Assembly (NCBI GenBank): GCA_035937595.1
Contig: DASZHS010000005.1
Coordinates: 225,999-289,998, forward strand
Reading direction: 5' to 3'
Source of the DNA: Palsa-459 sp035937595
Lineage (GTDB): Bacteria; Actinomycetota; Acidimicrobiia; Acidimicrobiales; RAAP-2
Length of the DNA: 64,000 nt
Positions 17,327-26,021 of the stretch are shown here, in pieces (the first letter of the stretch is position 1; each line of letters opens with the position of its first letter). Both the position numbers and the translations under genes were made by a program. Under the pieces are notes generated by a model. That model did not search any database, was not told the origin of the DNA, and was given only the letters and a program-made list of their open reading frames with translations.

Positions 17327-18375
17327 GGACCGGGAACCTCTACGGGCCGGACGCGACGTTCCTCGGCACGCCCGAGGCGCACCTCGACGACCCGGCGAGC
17401 TGGGCGGAGGCGGCCGCGGTGATCGTCGGCGCGCCCTTCGACGGCGGCACGTCGCACCGGCCGGGCTGCCGCTTCGGCCCCCTCGCGATCCGCACGACGG
17501 ACTACCTCCCCCACGACGGCGCGCGGCCGCACCTCGCGCTCGGCGTCGACCCGCTCCTCGAGCTCGGCGTCGTCGACGTCGGCGACGTGGAGATGCCCTC
17601 GGGTGACACCGAGCTGTCGATCCAGCGGCTCGAGGACGCCGTGGCGACGCTGGCGTCCGCCCAGGTCGTCCCGGTGATCCTCGGCGGCGACCACACGATC
17701 GCGCTCCCCGACGTGACCGGCGTCGCGCGGCACGTGGGGTTCGGCAACGTGAGCGTGCTGCACTTCGACGCGCACGCCGACACCGGGGACACCCAGCTCG
17801 GCTCGCTGTACGGGCACGGGACCCCGATGCGCCGGCTGATCGAGTCCGGTGCGTGCCGCGGCGACCGGTTCCTCCAGATCGGGTTGCGCGGGTACTGGCC
17901 GGAGCCCGAGACCCTCGCGTGGATGGCCGACCAGCGGATGCGCAGCTTCGAGATGACCGAGGTCGTCGAGCGCGGCCTCGGCGCCGTCCTCGACGAGGCG
18001 TTCGCGATCGCGCTCGACGGCTGCGACGCCGTGTTCGTCTCGGTGGACGTGGACGTCGTCGACCCGAGTGCCGCGCCGGGCACGGGCACGCCCGAGCCAG
18101 GGGGGCTGTCGGCGCGCCAGCTGCTCGACGCCGTGCGCCGCATCGGCATGGAGCTGCCCGTGGTCGGGCTCGACGTCGTCGAGGTGTCCCCGCCCTACGA
18201 CACCGCCGAGATCACCGCCTACCTCGCGAACCGCGTCGTCCTCGAGGCGCTCGCCGGCATCGCGTGGCGCCGCCGCGAGGGCCGCGGGCTCGCGCGTCGC
18301 GACCCGAGCGCGCCGCTGCTCGAGGGCCGGGGGTCGCACGCCGCGGGCCGACGGGAGGGCGCCCCGCCCACGTGA
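17323..18375 (+). CDS. Agmatinase/arginase-type ureohydrolase
   Basis: Ureohydrolases cleave guanidino groups to urea using two Mn2+. All six ligands are visible: H124 (GGDHTI), D149, H151 and D153 (HFDAHAD), D242 and D244 (SVDVDVVDP), followed by the PGTGTPEPGGL signature that is typical of agmatinase and related guanidino hydrolases. The product is 350 residues, slightly long because of a hydrophilic tail after residue 315. It is translationally coupled to the alpha/beta hydrolase. Agmatinase is the likeliest of agmatinase, guanidinobutyrase and proclavaminate amidinohydrolase, but residues cannot settle it. Confidence 0.88.
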   Translation: MRTGNLYGPDATFLGTPEAHLDDPASWAEAAAVIVGAPFDGGTSHRPGCRFGPLAIRTTDYLPHDGARPHLALGVDPLLELGVVDVGDVEMPSGDTELSIQRLEDAVATLASAQVVPVILGGDHTIALPDVTGVARHVGFGNVSVLHFDAHADTGDTQLGSLYGHGTPMRRLIESGACRGDRFLQIGLRGYWPEPETLAWMADQRMRSFEMTEVVERGLGAVLDEAFAIALDGCDAVFVSVDVDVVDPSAAPGTGTPEPGGLSARQLLDAVRRIGMELPVVGLDVVEVSPPYDTAEITAYLANRVVLEALAGIAWRRREGRGLARRDPSAPLLEGRGSHAAGRREGAPPT

Positions 18376-18398
18376 CGCCGTGCGGGCGTCCACGGGTA

Positions 18399-18434
18399 AC
18401 CGCGGGGACGGCGGGCACGGCGGGGACCGCGGGT
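18399..18434. repeat. Four tandem 9-base repeats (consensus ACSGCGGGG)
   Basis: Units are ACCGCGGGG, ACGGCGGGC, ACGGCGGGG and ACCGCGGGT in direct succession, reaching the stop codon of the minus-strand decarboxylase. Outer units contain CCGCGG and with flanking GGTAA/TCACC can fold into an imperfect 11-base-pair stem, so the array may double as a terminator between the convergent genes. Confidence 0.7.
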
Positions 18435-19804
18435 CACCGCATCGCGTCGAGGACCTCGGTGACCATCTCCATCGTCGTGTCCGGGTGCAGGAACGCGAAG
18501 CGCGCCACGGTCTCGCCCTCCCACTTGGTCGGGGTGGCGAAGGCGACCTGGTCCCGCAGCAGCTTGCGGGACCAGCGGTGGTAGTCCTCGGGACCCCACC
18601 CGTGTCGTCGGTACAGGACGATCGAGAGCACGGGCGGGCGGCAGAGCTCGACGTAGTCGAGCGCCTCGATGAGCGCGGCGGTCGCCTCGGCGTTGGTGAT
18701 GGCGCGGTCGATGGCGTCGGCGTAGAGGTCCGTCCCGTGCACGGCCAGCGAGAACCACATGGGCAGCCCCCGCGCGCGCCGCGACAGGTGGACGGCGTAG
18801 TCCGAGGGGTTCCACTCGACCTCCCCCTCGTCGTCGACGACGTGCAGGACGTCGAGGTAACTCGCGTGCTGGGTGTGGGTGGTGCGCGCGAGGCGCGGCT
18901 CTCGGTAGAGGAGCGCGCAGCAGTCGAGGGGCGCGAAGAGCCACTTGTGCGGATCCACGATGAACGAGTCGGCGTGCCGGAGCCCCCCGAACAGTTCGCG
19001 ACGCGATCGGCCGAGCATCGCGGCCCCGCCGTAGGCGGCGTCGACGTGGTACCACAGCCCGCGGTCGCGGGCGAGCTGGCCGACGCCCTCGAGCTCGTCC
19101 ACGATCCCCGCGTTGGTCGTCCCGCCGGTCGCGACGACGGCGACCACCGAGTCCGGGTGCTCGTCGGCGTCCAGCGTCGCGCGCAGCGCGTCGGCCGTCA
19201 GCACGTGGTCGGGCGACGGGACGACGAGCGGGTCCATGCCGAGCAGGTGCAGGGCGGCGCCGACCGAGGAGTGCGCCTCCTCGCTGATCGCGCAGCGCAG
19301 GTGGCGCGGGTCCTCGCCGGGGTGACGCCGCCGACCGTCGTCGCGCGCGACGGCCAGGGCCGACAGGTTGCCGAGCGAGCCGCCGGAGACGAACGTGCCG
19401 CCCGATGACGAGGGCATGCCCGCGCGCTCGGCGAGGAAGGCGAGCAGCTGGTTCTCTGCCACCACGACGCCGGCGGACTCCATGAAGCTCGTGCCGTTGA
19501 GCGACGAGCACGAGACCACCATGTCGAAGAGCAGGGACACCTTCGTCGGGGCGTTCGGGATGAAGGCGAGGAACCGCGGGCTGTCGATCGAGATGATGGC
19601 CGCGGCGAGCTGGGTCGAGAAGAGCTCGAGCACCTTCTCGGGGTCGTTCCCGTGCTCGCTGATCAGCCCGACGATCGCCGCGGCGGGGTCCGCCCCGATC
19701 CCCCCGTAGTCGAGCGGCACCGGGTCGAGCGCCAGCCGCGTGCGGCAGTACTCGAAGATGGCCTCGCCCAGCTTCGGGTCGTAGGTGAACATCGGGTGCC
19801 CCAT
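18434..19804 (-). CDS. PLP-dependent group II decarboxylase (aromatic amino acid/glutamate decarboxylase family)
   Basis: The 456-residue protein shows the FVSGGSLGNLSAL cofactor region, VVATGGTTNAGIVDEL, HVDAAYGGAAML with the PLP-binding Asp and Ala, and DPHKWLFAPLDC with K287 as the Schiff-base lysine. The family decarboxylates L-DOPA, tryptophan, tyrosine, glutamate or diaminobutyrate. ATG 19804 is chosen because GAGGAG lies directly upstream and the protein begins at the expected N-terminal helix; the frame is open much further upstream but without family sequence. It converges on the ureohydrolase gene, suggesting a shared amine theme, which is inference. Confidence 0.88.
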   Translation of the reverse strand: MGHPMFTYDPKLGEAIFEYCRTRLALDPVPLDYGGIGADPAAAIVGLISEHGNDPEKVLELFSTQLAAAIISIDSPRFLAFIPNAPTKVSLLFDMVVSCSSLNGTSFMESAGVVVAENQLLAFLAERAGMPSSSGGTFVSGGSLGNLSALAVARDDGRRRHPGEDPRHLRCAISEEAHSSVGAALHLLGMDPLVVPSPDHVLTADALRATLDADEHPDSVVAVVATGGTTNAGIVDELEGVGQLARDRGLWYHVDAAYGGAAMLGRSRRELFGGLRHADSFIVDPHKWLFAPLDCCALLYREPRLARTTHTQHASYLDVLHVVDDEGEVEWNPSDYAVHLSRRARGLPMWFSLAVHGTDLYADAIDRAITNAEATAALIEALDYVELCRPPVLSIVLYRRHGWGPEDYHRWSRKLLRDQVAFATPTKWEGETVARFAFLHPDTTMEMVTEVLDAMR

Positions 19805-19849
19805 GAGCTCCTCCTCGAGGCGCCCACGCCCCGCGTCGCGATCGGTCGG

Positions 19850-19855
19850 TACGCT
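19850..19855 (+). promoter_or_regulatory. -10 element TACGCT, leaderless type
   Basis: TACGCT ends six bases before GTG 19862. Confidence 0.45.
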
Positions 19856-19861
19856 CGCTGC

Positions 19862-20635
19862 GTGGATACCACGTCCGACGTCGTGCATCGGGGGATCCGA
19901 GAGCGTGCGGCGACCATCGTAGGCAGTGCCGGCGACGTACCGCTGGCGCTGTGGACCCCCGAGGCGGCGGCGCCCACGGGGCTGGTCCTCGTCGGGCACG
20001 GCGGGAGCGGGCACAAGCGCGAGGACTACGTGGTGGCGCTCGCCCGCCGGCTCGTCCGCACGACCGGCGCCGCCGTCGCGTCGATCGACGGCCCGCTGCA
20101 CGGCGGGCGCCGTGGCGCGCGCACGATGGACCCGACCGTCGTGCTCATGGAGTTCGCGCAGGCCTGGACGAGCGACGAGGGGCTCACCGACCGCATGGTC
20201 GCCGACTGGCGGGCCACGCTCGACGCGCTCGAGGGCGACGCCGGGCTCGGTCGCGTCCCGGTCGGCTACTGGGGGCTGTCGATGGGGACGCTGCTCGGCC
20301 TCCCCTTCGTCGCGGCCGACGCGAGGGTGCGCGCGTGCGTGCTGGGCCTCGCGGGTCGCACGGGCCCGACGGCGCACCGGCTCCACGAGGACGCCCAGCG
20401 CGTCGTCGTGCCCACGCTGTTCTTGGTGCAGCTGGACGACGAGCTGTTCTCGACGGCGTCGTCCCTCGAGCTGTTCGGCGACCTCGCGAGCGCGGACAAG
20501 CGGCTCTTCGCCGCGCCGGGGCGGCACCGCGAGGTCCCCGCCGACGCGTTCTGGCTCTCCGTCGACTTCCTCGCGACGCACCTCGAGCTCACCGGGACCG
20601 CGCCGGAGCTCCTCGAGGAGCACGGCGGGGCGTGA
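19862..20635 (+). CDS. Alpha/beta hydrolase (dienelactone-hydrolase-like)
   Basis: The 257-residue protein has VLVGHGGSGHK, which holds the oxyanion HGG, the elbow GLSMG with S140, an acidic residue in the LDDELF stretch and a C-terminal His in GRHREVP, so the triad is complete. The HGGxGHK motif and overall size resemble dienelactone-hydrolase or peptidase S9-like carboxylesterases. Start GTG 19862 is fixed by a leaderless-type promoter. Its stop overlaps the methyltransferase start by four bases. Confidence 0.85.
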   Translation: MDTTSDVVHRGIRERAATIVGSAGDVPLALWTPEAAAPTGLVLVGHGGSGHKREDYVVALARRLVRTTGAAVASIDGPLHGGRRGARTMDPTVVLMEFAQAWTSDEGLTDRMVADWRATLDALEGDAGLGRVPVGYWGLSMGTLLGLPFVAADARVRACVLGLAGRTGPTAHRLHEDAQRVVVPTLFLVQLDDELFSTASSLELFGDLASADKRLFAAPGRHREVPADAFWLSVDFLATHLELTGTAPELLEEHGGA

Positions 20636-21384
20636 CCCCGCCCGGCCGGCCTGCCCGCGACGAGGTGCCCGCGGCGGTGCTGGGCGCACAGGTCGAGTAC
20701 TACCGCGCCCGCGCGGCGGAGTACGACGACTGGTTCTTCCGCCGCGGTCGCTACGACCGCGGCGCGGCGGCGACAGCGGCGTGGCGTGCCGAGCTCGTCG
20801 ACGCGCGCGCGGCGCTCACCGCGGTCGGGCTCGCTGGCCGCGACGTCCTCGAGCTCGCCCCGGGCACCGGGCTGTGGACCGAGGCGCTCCTCGCCGAGGG
20901 CGCCTCGGTGACCGCGGTCGACGCCGCACCGGAGATGCTCGACGCCCTGGTGCGGCGCTGCGGGGGACCGGGGCTCGTCACCGTGCGCACGGACCTCTTC
21001 GCGTGGCGCCCGCCGCGGCACTTCGACGCGGTCGTCGCGTGCTTCTTTCTGAGCCACGTCCCCGACGAGCGGCTGGACGGCTTCCTCGAGCTCGTCGCGG
21101 CCGCCCTGGGCGACGACGGGCGGCTGTTCCTCCTCGACTCGCTCCGCGAGGCGACCTCGACGGCGCGAGACCACGTGCTCACGGGCTCGGCGCGCTGCCA
21201 GACGACCGAGCGCCGCCTCGACGACGGTCGCACCTACGAGATCGTGAAGGTCTTCCGCTCCGACGACGAGCTGGTCGCCGCGTGCGCGCGTGCGGGCCTC
21301 TGCGTCGAGGTGCGCCGCACGGCGACCTACTTCCAGATCGTCACCGGGCGCCGCCGGCCCACGGGCCCGCCGCCCACCGACTGA
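20632..21384 (+). CDS. SAM-dependent methyltransferase, class I
   Basis: The 250-residue protein begins with a helix-rich VEYYRARAAEYDDWFFRRGRYDRG region, typical of the small-molecule type of demethylmenaquinone-like methyltransferases, followed by VLELAPGTGLWT (SAM motif I), VTAVDAAPEML (motif II), FDAVVACFFLSHVP (post-II) and LFLLDSL (motif III). GTG 20632 overlaps the upstream hydrolase stop, so both are co-translated. The substrate is unknown. Confidence 0.87.
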   Translation: MTPPGRPARDEVPAAVLGAQVEYYRARAAEYDDWFFRRGRYDRGAAATAAWRAELVDARAALTAVGLAGRDVLELAPGTGLWTEALLAEGASVTAVDAAPEMLDALVRRCGGPGLVTVRTDLFAWRPPRHFDAVVACFFLSHVPDERLDGFLELVAAALGDDGRLFLLDSLREATSTARDHVLTGSARCQTTERRLDDGRTYEIVKVFRSDDELVAACARAGLCVEVRRTATYFQIVTGRRRPTGPPPTD

Positions 21385-21435
21385 CGGGCGACGCGGTCGC
21401 ACCGGAGCGCTCGACGTCACCTCGGGAGCGGTGCC

Positions 21436-22635
21436 TCAGGTGAGGTGGTGCACGCTCGCGATCGCGAACTCCTTGCCGAGCCGGAGCTCGGCGAGGTTCG
21501 TGAGGTGGATGAACACGTCCCCGTAGCGCGCGAGGGGCGCGGTGTCGACGAGGTAGGTGGACGGGACCGTGCTCGCGACGAGCCGCTGCGCCGCGCGGAC
21601 CTCGGCGTTGCCCTTGAGCTCGGCCTGGCAGGCCCGCCAGGTGCAGAGGTGGTGCGAGAGTCGGTAGCCGATGTACTTCCGGACGTCGATCTCGCCGAGG
21701 ACGAAGGGGGTCCTCGCGTTGAGGGCGAGGTCGCTGCGCACCGAGGCGATGAACGCGGTCAGGTGCTGTCCGTAGGCCAGCGCCATGTGGTGGTGCTCCG
21801 CGTCGGTCTCGCCCTGGAGCCAGTAGACGCCACCCACCGTCGCGCTCCAGCCGTTGGCTGCGGCCCACGACAGCGCCCCCTGCGTCGTCTTGATCAGGGT
21901 CTGGTACAGGATGCCCGACGTCGTCCAGTCGTCGGCCAGCGACGTGCCCGCGAAGGCGACCTTGACGACGAGGAGGTTCCGCCAGCCGTCCTCGTAGAGC
22001 CGCGTCACGAGGCCCATCTCGGGCCCGAAGACCGGGCTCGGCGCGTCGACCAGCGCCTGCGGGGTGGTCAGCGGCACCGGCGGCGGCCCCGCGTCGGGCA
22101 CGCCGGACTCCCGCCAGATCGACAGCGTGCTCCCCGCCGCCTCGTCGATGCGCGCAGAGCTGAGCACGTCGTGGTGGGTGGTCGGGTCGATGGCGAAGGC
22201 GTCGATGCCCACCGCGTTCGACTGGCCGGCGACGACCAGGACGGTCATCTGCGGCGGCGGGGCGGTGAGCCTGCTGGCCGGCCCGCGGCCGCTCGAGGTG
22301 GCGGCCGTGACGCGGAACCGCCACCGCGTGGCGTCGTCGACGTGGCGGAACGTGCAGGAGGTGGTCGTCGTCGAGCAGCGCCGGCCCGCGGGCACGGAGC
22401 GGACCGTGTAGCGCACGGCCGCCCCGAGGACGTTGGACGGCGGCGCCCACGAGACGGTGAGCCGCCCGACCCCGGGGACCACCGAGACGAAGAGCGGCGC
22501 CGTCGGGATCCGGGGTCGAAGGTGGGTGCGCGGCGGTGAGGACGCGCCGGACGCCGCGATGGCGACGGTCAGGATCGCGAGTACCGCGACGACGACGACA
22601 CCTGCGCCCGTGGACCTCGCCAGCTTGTGCCTCAC
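21436..22635 (-). CDS. Secreted SASA-type carbohydrate esterase with fibronectin-III-like domain
   Basis: After a signal-anchor (VVVVAVLAILTVAIAA) comes a FN3-like domain (PLFVSVVPGVGRLTVSWAPP, then WRFRVTAATSSGRGPAS), and then a SASA hydrolase domain with VAGQSNAVG carrying the nucleophilic Ser, WLQGETDA, and a C-terminal Asp/His region (VFIHLT). SASA esterases remove O-acetyl groups from sialic acids or plant xylan. GTG 22635 follows GAGG by seven bases; an ATG 33 bases upstream is also in frame. The 399-residue product is probably extracellular or tethered. Confidence 0.8.
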   Translation of the reverse strand: MRHKLARSTGAGVVVVAVLAILTVAIAASGASSPPRTHLRPRIPTAPLFVSVVPGVGRLTVSWAPPSNVLGAAVRYTVRSVPAGRRCSTTTTSCTFRHVDDATRWRFRVTAATSSGRGPASRLTAPPPQMTVLVVAGQSNAVGIDAFAIDPTTHHDVLSSARIDEAAGSTLSIWRESGVPDAGPPPVPLTTPQALVDAPSPVFGPEMGLVTRLYEDGWRNLLVVKVAFAGTSLADDWTTSGILYQTLIKTTQGALSWAAANGWSATVGGVYWLQGETDAEHHHMALAYGQHLTAFIASVRSDLALNARTPFVLGEIDVRKYIGYRLSHHLCTWRACQAELKGNAEVRAAQRLVASTVPSTYLVDTAPLARYGDVFIHLTNLAELRLGKEFAIASVHHLT

Positions 22636-22810
22636 GTCGGTTCCTCGCTCGACCCCGTGCCACGCCATCGGTGCTGCGCGGGCACTCTACGTGGGGCCGC
22701 CGCCGTCACGCAGGTCGCCGGCACGCGCGCGACGCGGTCGTCGGCGGTCACCAGCGGCCACCCATCGCGCGCCGCGGTCACGTGGGCCATGGCTGGAGGT
22801 TGCGGCGGGC

Positions 22811-22898
22811 TGGCGGAGGGAGTGGGATTCGAACCCACGGTGGGTCGCCCCACGCCGGTTTTCAAGACCGGTCCATTCGTCCGCTCTGGCATCCCTCC
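22811..22898 (-). tRNA. tRNA-Ser (anticodon TGA), 3' CCA encoded
   Basis: Minus-strand reading starts GGAGGGA at 22898 and ends TCCCTCC-G-CCA at 22811, a perfect acceptor stem. The anticodon stem ACCGG/CCGGC-like helix encloses TCTTGAAA with anticodon TGA (Ser, UCA). A long variable arm (GTGGGGCGACCCAC) identifies a class II tRNA, and the T arm has GGTTCGAATCC. Confidence 0.97.
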
Positions 22899-22993
22899 AG
22901 GGCTCCACTCGGTCCGCGACCAACCTCGCGACCCGCGGCGACCTGCCAGCGTACCGGTGCGATGCGGCGGCGCCGGTGACGGCGCGCACGCGC

Positions 22994-23800
22994 CTACCAG
23001 GGTCGGAAGCCGAACGCGTTATCGACGAGGGCGGTCGGTGAGAACCTCGTGCCGGCCGCGTCGACGAAGCTCTCCGGCTGGATCGCGCTCGGCAGCGGCG
23101 GCTCGCCGTTGACGCGCAGGTCCGAGACGAGGGTGCCCTTGGTCGCCGCCATGCGGAAGAGCGTGGACCCGTGGGGGTCGACGGCGACGGGGTCCTCCTC
23201 GATCCACTCGGCGAGGGCGTCGACCGCCGAGACGTCGTAGGCGACGTGCACGCGGTGCGTCCATCCCTGGGTCGCGTCGGAGAACGTGACGTTCCATCCC
23301 CGGTGCCCGTGGGCGAGCCTCGCCTGCACCTCGTCGCCCGGCTCGAGCGCCCCCATGCCCTGCGGCGCGCCGTTGAGCGGGCCGTCGGACCAGAACGCCT
23401 GGTACTGCGAGGAGTGCCGAGACACGTACTCGTTCGTGCCGACCTGCAAGAAGAAGGTGCCGTCCTGGGTCTGGGCCCCGATCCACACGGCCTCCGCACC
23501 CTCCCGTGCGGGGTGGACGAGGAGCGGCACGTCCCACGCCGCGCTCACGTCGTGGACGTTGCAGCACCACAGGTAGCCCGCCTGGTTGGGCGGGACGGCG
23601 GCGTGTGAGGACGGGGGGTCGTTGACGGCGATGGCGACGGTCGAGAGGACGACGCAGGTGACGACGGCGACGACGCCGTACGCGAACACGCCGGGGTGGG
23701 TGCGCAGCCATCCCCGTGGTGCCCCGGGCTCGGGCGTCGTGTGCCACAGGTCGACCATGGGGTCTTCGAGCCCGCCCCACTCCGTCAGCTGGTCGTCCAT
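22994..23800 (-). CDS. Membrane-anchored peptidase G1 (eqolisin)-like protein lacking the catalytic Glu
   Basis: Residues 1-37 are cytoplasmic, 38-58 are a transmembrane helix (FAYGVVAVVTCVVLSTV), and the rest is a beta-rich exported domain. Several landmarks of peptidase G1 appear in order: VSAAWDVP (85-92), VWIGAQ..DGTFFLQVG with Q119 at the catalytic Gln, YQAFWSDGP (133-141), LEPGDEVQA (152-160), GWNVTFSDAT (168-177) and LAEWIEEDP (196-204). At the catalytic Glu position of the family pattern A-W-Y-E there is Ser138, next to Asp139. I infer a G1-fold protein that is inactive or uses different chemistry. Assignment is by eye only. It ends just before a tRNA-Ser gene on the same strand. Confidence 0.6.
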   Translation of the reverse strand: MDDQLTEWGGLEDPMVDLWHTTPEPGAPRGWLRTHPGVFAYGVVAVVTCVVLSTVAIAVNDPPSSHAAVPPNQAGYLWCCNVHDVSAAWDVPLLVHPAREGAEAVWIGAQTQDGTFFLQVGTNEYVSRHSSQYQAFWSDGPLNGAPQGMGALEPGDEVQARLAHGHRGWNVTFSDATQGWTHRVHVAYDVSAVDALAEWIEEDPVAVDPHGSTLFRMAATKGTLVSDLRVNGEPPLPSAIQPESFVDAAGTRFSPTALVDNAFGFRPW

Positions 23801-23902
23801 CGGCCAGAAAGTCTCGCAGGCCACGGCGCCCCGACGTGACGCACCACGGCGGCATCGGCGCCTCCCGCTGGCCACGCACCGGGCAGGTGCCATGCTCCCT
23901 CG

Positions 23903-24805
23903 GTGCGGATGCCCCCCGCCGAGCACGAGGTCGACGCGACCCTCGTGGCCGACCTCGTCGCCGAGCAGCACCCCGATCTCCGCGGCGACGCCGTGGCGTT
24001 CTTCGCCGAGGGCTGGGACACGACGCTGTGGCACCTCGGCGACGACCTGCTCGTCCGACTGCCACGCCGCGAGATGGCCGTCCCCGGGCTCCTCGCCGAG
24101 CAGCGGTGGCTCCCCGAGCTCGCGCGCAGCCTGCCGCTCCCCGTCCCCGTCCCGGTGCGCGTCGGCGAGCCCGGCCGGGGCTTCCCGTGGCACTGGTCCA
24201 TCGTCCCGTTCCTCGGGGGTACCCCGGCGCTCACGGGCCCACGGATGGACGGCGCGCGCGCCGCGTCGTCGCTCGCGCAGTTCCTGCGCGCCCTGCACGT
24301 CGCGGCCCCTGCCGGCGCACCGAGGAGCGCGCTCCGCGGCGTCCCGCTGAGCGAGCGCGCCGACACCTTCGCCGAGCTCTACGACGAGCTCGCCGGGGAG
24401 ATCGACGCCGCGGCCGTGCGCGACGCGTGGCAAGAAGCGCTCGAGGCACCGGCGTCGGTGGCGTCGACGTGGGTGCACGGCGACCTGCACCCGGGCAACC
24501 TGCTCGTGGAAGACGGCGACCTCGTCGGCGTCCTCGACTTCAACGACCTCACCGCCGGCGACCCGGCGACGGACCTCTCCGCGGCGTGGCTGCTCTTCGA
24601 GGACGCCCACGTCGACGTGCTGCTCGACGCCTACCGTCCGGTGGACGGCGACCTCGTGCGGCGCGCGAGGGGCTGGGCCATCCTCTTCTCGCTGCTGTTC
24701 CTCTCGATCGGCCGTGACGGCCGGGAGGACTACGCCGCCGTGGGGCGCGACGGGCTGCGCAGGGTCGCCGCGGCGTCGCGCGGCGAGCGGGGAGCGGCGA
24801 GCTAA
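23903..24805 (+). CDS. Aminoglycoside phosphotransferase (APH)-family kinase
   Basis: The 300-residue protein has the APH fold: a Gly-poor N-lobe (GWDTTLWHLGDDLLVRLP), VPFLGGTPAL hinge, WVHGDLHPGNLL catalytic loop with H192, D194 and N199, and LDFNDLTAGDPATDLS, where the first Asp binds Mg2+. APH-like kinases phosphorylate antibiotics or metabolites; environmental actinobacteria have many of unknown substrate, so resistance is not implied. The start is GTG 23903 or ATG 23909; CATGCT lies six bases before the GTG. It is divergent from the G1-like gene. Confidence 0.85.
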   Translation: MRMPPAEHEVDATLVADLVAEQHPDLRGDAVAFFAEGWDTTLWHLGDDLLVRLPRREMAVPGLLAEQRWLPELARSLPLPVPVPVRVGEPGRGFPWHWSIVPFLGGTPALTGPRMDGARAASSLAQFLRALHVAAPAGAPRSALRGVPLSERADTFAELYDELAGEIDAAAVRDAWQEALEAPASVASTWVHGDLHPGNLLVEDGDLVGVLDFNDLTAGDPATDLSAAWLLFEDAHVDVLLDAYRPVDGDLVRRARGWAILFSLLFLSIGRDGREDYAAVGRDGLRRVAAASRGERGAAS

Positions 24806-24842
24806 GAGGCGGTGACCCCGTTGCGCATGGGCGCGACGTGGC

Positions 24843-26021
24843 TCACGCCCCGCACGCGAGGACGCCGTGCGAGGCGAGGACGTGGGCCGCGGCCCCCTGG
24901 AGCGTCGCCCGTGTGAGGGTGCCCCGGCCGACGGCGGCCGCGATCGCGTTGGCGACCGAGACGGCGAGGTGGGCGTCGGCCGCGGCCGAGCCGGCGTTGC
25001 CGAGCAGCACGAGGTCCGCCCCGGCGACGAGCGCGGCGACGGCCGCCGCCGGGACCGAGAGCGGGACCTTCGCGATCGCACCGGCCGTGAGCGAGTCGGT
25101 GACGATGAGCCCGGTGAAGTGGAGCTGGCCGCGAAGCACGGTGGTCATCACCTTCGACGAGAGCGACGCCGGCAGCGGCGTGAGCCCCGGCACCCTCGCG
25201 TTCGAGACCATCACGGCCGGTGCGCCCGACTGGATCGCCGACGAGAAGGTGCGCAGCGCCGACGCCTGAAGCGTCGGCCACGGCAGCGTCGCCGCCGCCC
25301 CGTAGTCGGTGTTGCCCGTCGAGCCGCCGAGACCGGGGAAGTGCTTCACGACCGGGACCACGTGGGCCTGGCGCAGGCCCTTGGCGAAGGCCGCGCCGTC
25401 GGCCGTGACGACGGCGACCGCACCGCCGAAGGAGCGCAAGCCGTCGGGGTCGGTCGCGCCGGGCGCGACGTTGCGCCCATCGACGTCGAGCACCGGGGCG
25501 AGGTCCATCGTCACGCCCGCCGCGAGCAGCTGGGCGCCCACGCGCCTCGCGAGCGCCGTGATCTGCGGGGCCGTCATCGTCGACGCCATCGTCCTCGCCC
25601 ACGGGAAGGGGGCCACGAGGTTGTCCAGGCGCAGCACGCCGCCGCCCTCCTCGTCGGTCATGACGAGGAGCCCGAGGCCCTGGGGGGTGGTCGCCTGGAG
25701 GTGGCGCAGCGTCGCACCGAGCGTCGGCGGGGCCGACGTGCCGAACAGGAGGATCCCCCCGTAGCCGGTGCGCACCTCGCGGGCGAGCGAGCCGACGGCA
25801 CCCGCCTCGATCGGCACCGCGACGACCTGGGCCGCCAGGCGCGCGAGCGACCACGTCGCGAGGTTGACCCCCGGGTCGCACGGGGCGACGCGGTGGTGGC
25901 TCCCCGCAGTCTGGTCGGCGCCCACGGCGGCGCCCCCCACGGCGACGCTCGCCGCGGCGAGGACCGCGGCGAGGACACCGGCGACGAGCCACCCGGCGCG
26001 GTGCGTGCGCCTCGTCGTCAC
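24843..26021 (-). CDS. Secreted glycoside hydrolase family 3 (NagZ/beta-N-acetylhexosaminidase-like)
   Basis: A signal peptide (WLVAGVLAAVLAAASVAVGG) precedes a single GH3 TIM-barrel domain without the C-terminal GH3 domain, the NagZ architecture. Visible elements are LLVMTDEEGGGV.RL, VKHFPGLGG..GNTDYG and VTDSLT with D309 as the nucleophile. In many NagZ enzymes the loop ends D-S-H and Asp-His is the acid/base dyad; here His is Tyr. NagZ cleaves GlcNAc from muropeptides. The GTG start overlaps the typA stop by four bases, an unexpected coupling of an exported enzyme to a translation factor. Confidence 0.85.
   Translation of the reverse strand: MTTRRTHRAGWLVAGVLAAVLAAASVAVGGAAVGADQTAGSHHRVAPCDPGVNLATWSLARLAAQVVAVPIEAGAVGSLAREVRTGYGGILLFGTSAPPTLGATLRHLQATTPQGLGLLVMTDEEGGGVLRLDNLVAPFPWARTMASTMTAPQITALARRVGAQLLAAGVTMDLAPVLDVDGRNVAPGATDPDGLRSFGGAVAVVTADGAAFAKGLRQAHVVPVVKHFPGLGGSTGNTDYGAAATLPWPTLQASALRTFSSAIQSGAPAVMVSNARVPGLTPLPASLSSKVMTTVLRGQLHFTGLIVTDSLTAGAIAKVPLSVPAAAVAALVAGADLVLLGNAGSAAADAHLAVSVANAIAAAVGRGTLTRATLQGAAAHVLASHGVLACGA

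Noticed and set aside
18399..18434. Short tandem repeat considered as a CRISPR fragment
   Set aside because: Units are only 9 bases and adjacent, without spacers.
18434..20689. Longer version of the PLP decarboxylase extending upstream by 295 codons
   Set aside because: The extension overlaps the divergent alpha/beta hydrolase and has no family match. A GAGGAG site just before ATG 19804 marks the real start.
23903..24805. Aminoglycoside resistance gene
   Set aside because: Only the APH fold is visible; residues do not show drug specificity and these kinases are common in environmental actinobacteria.
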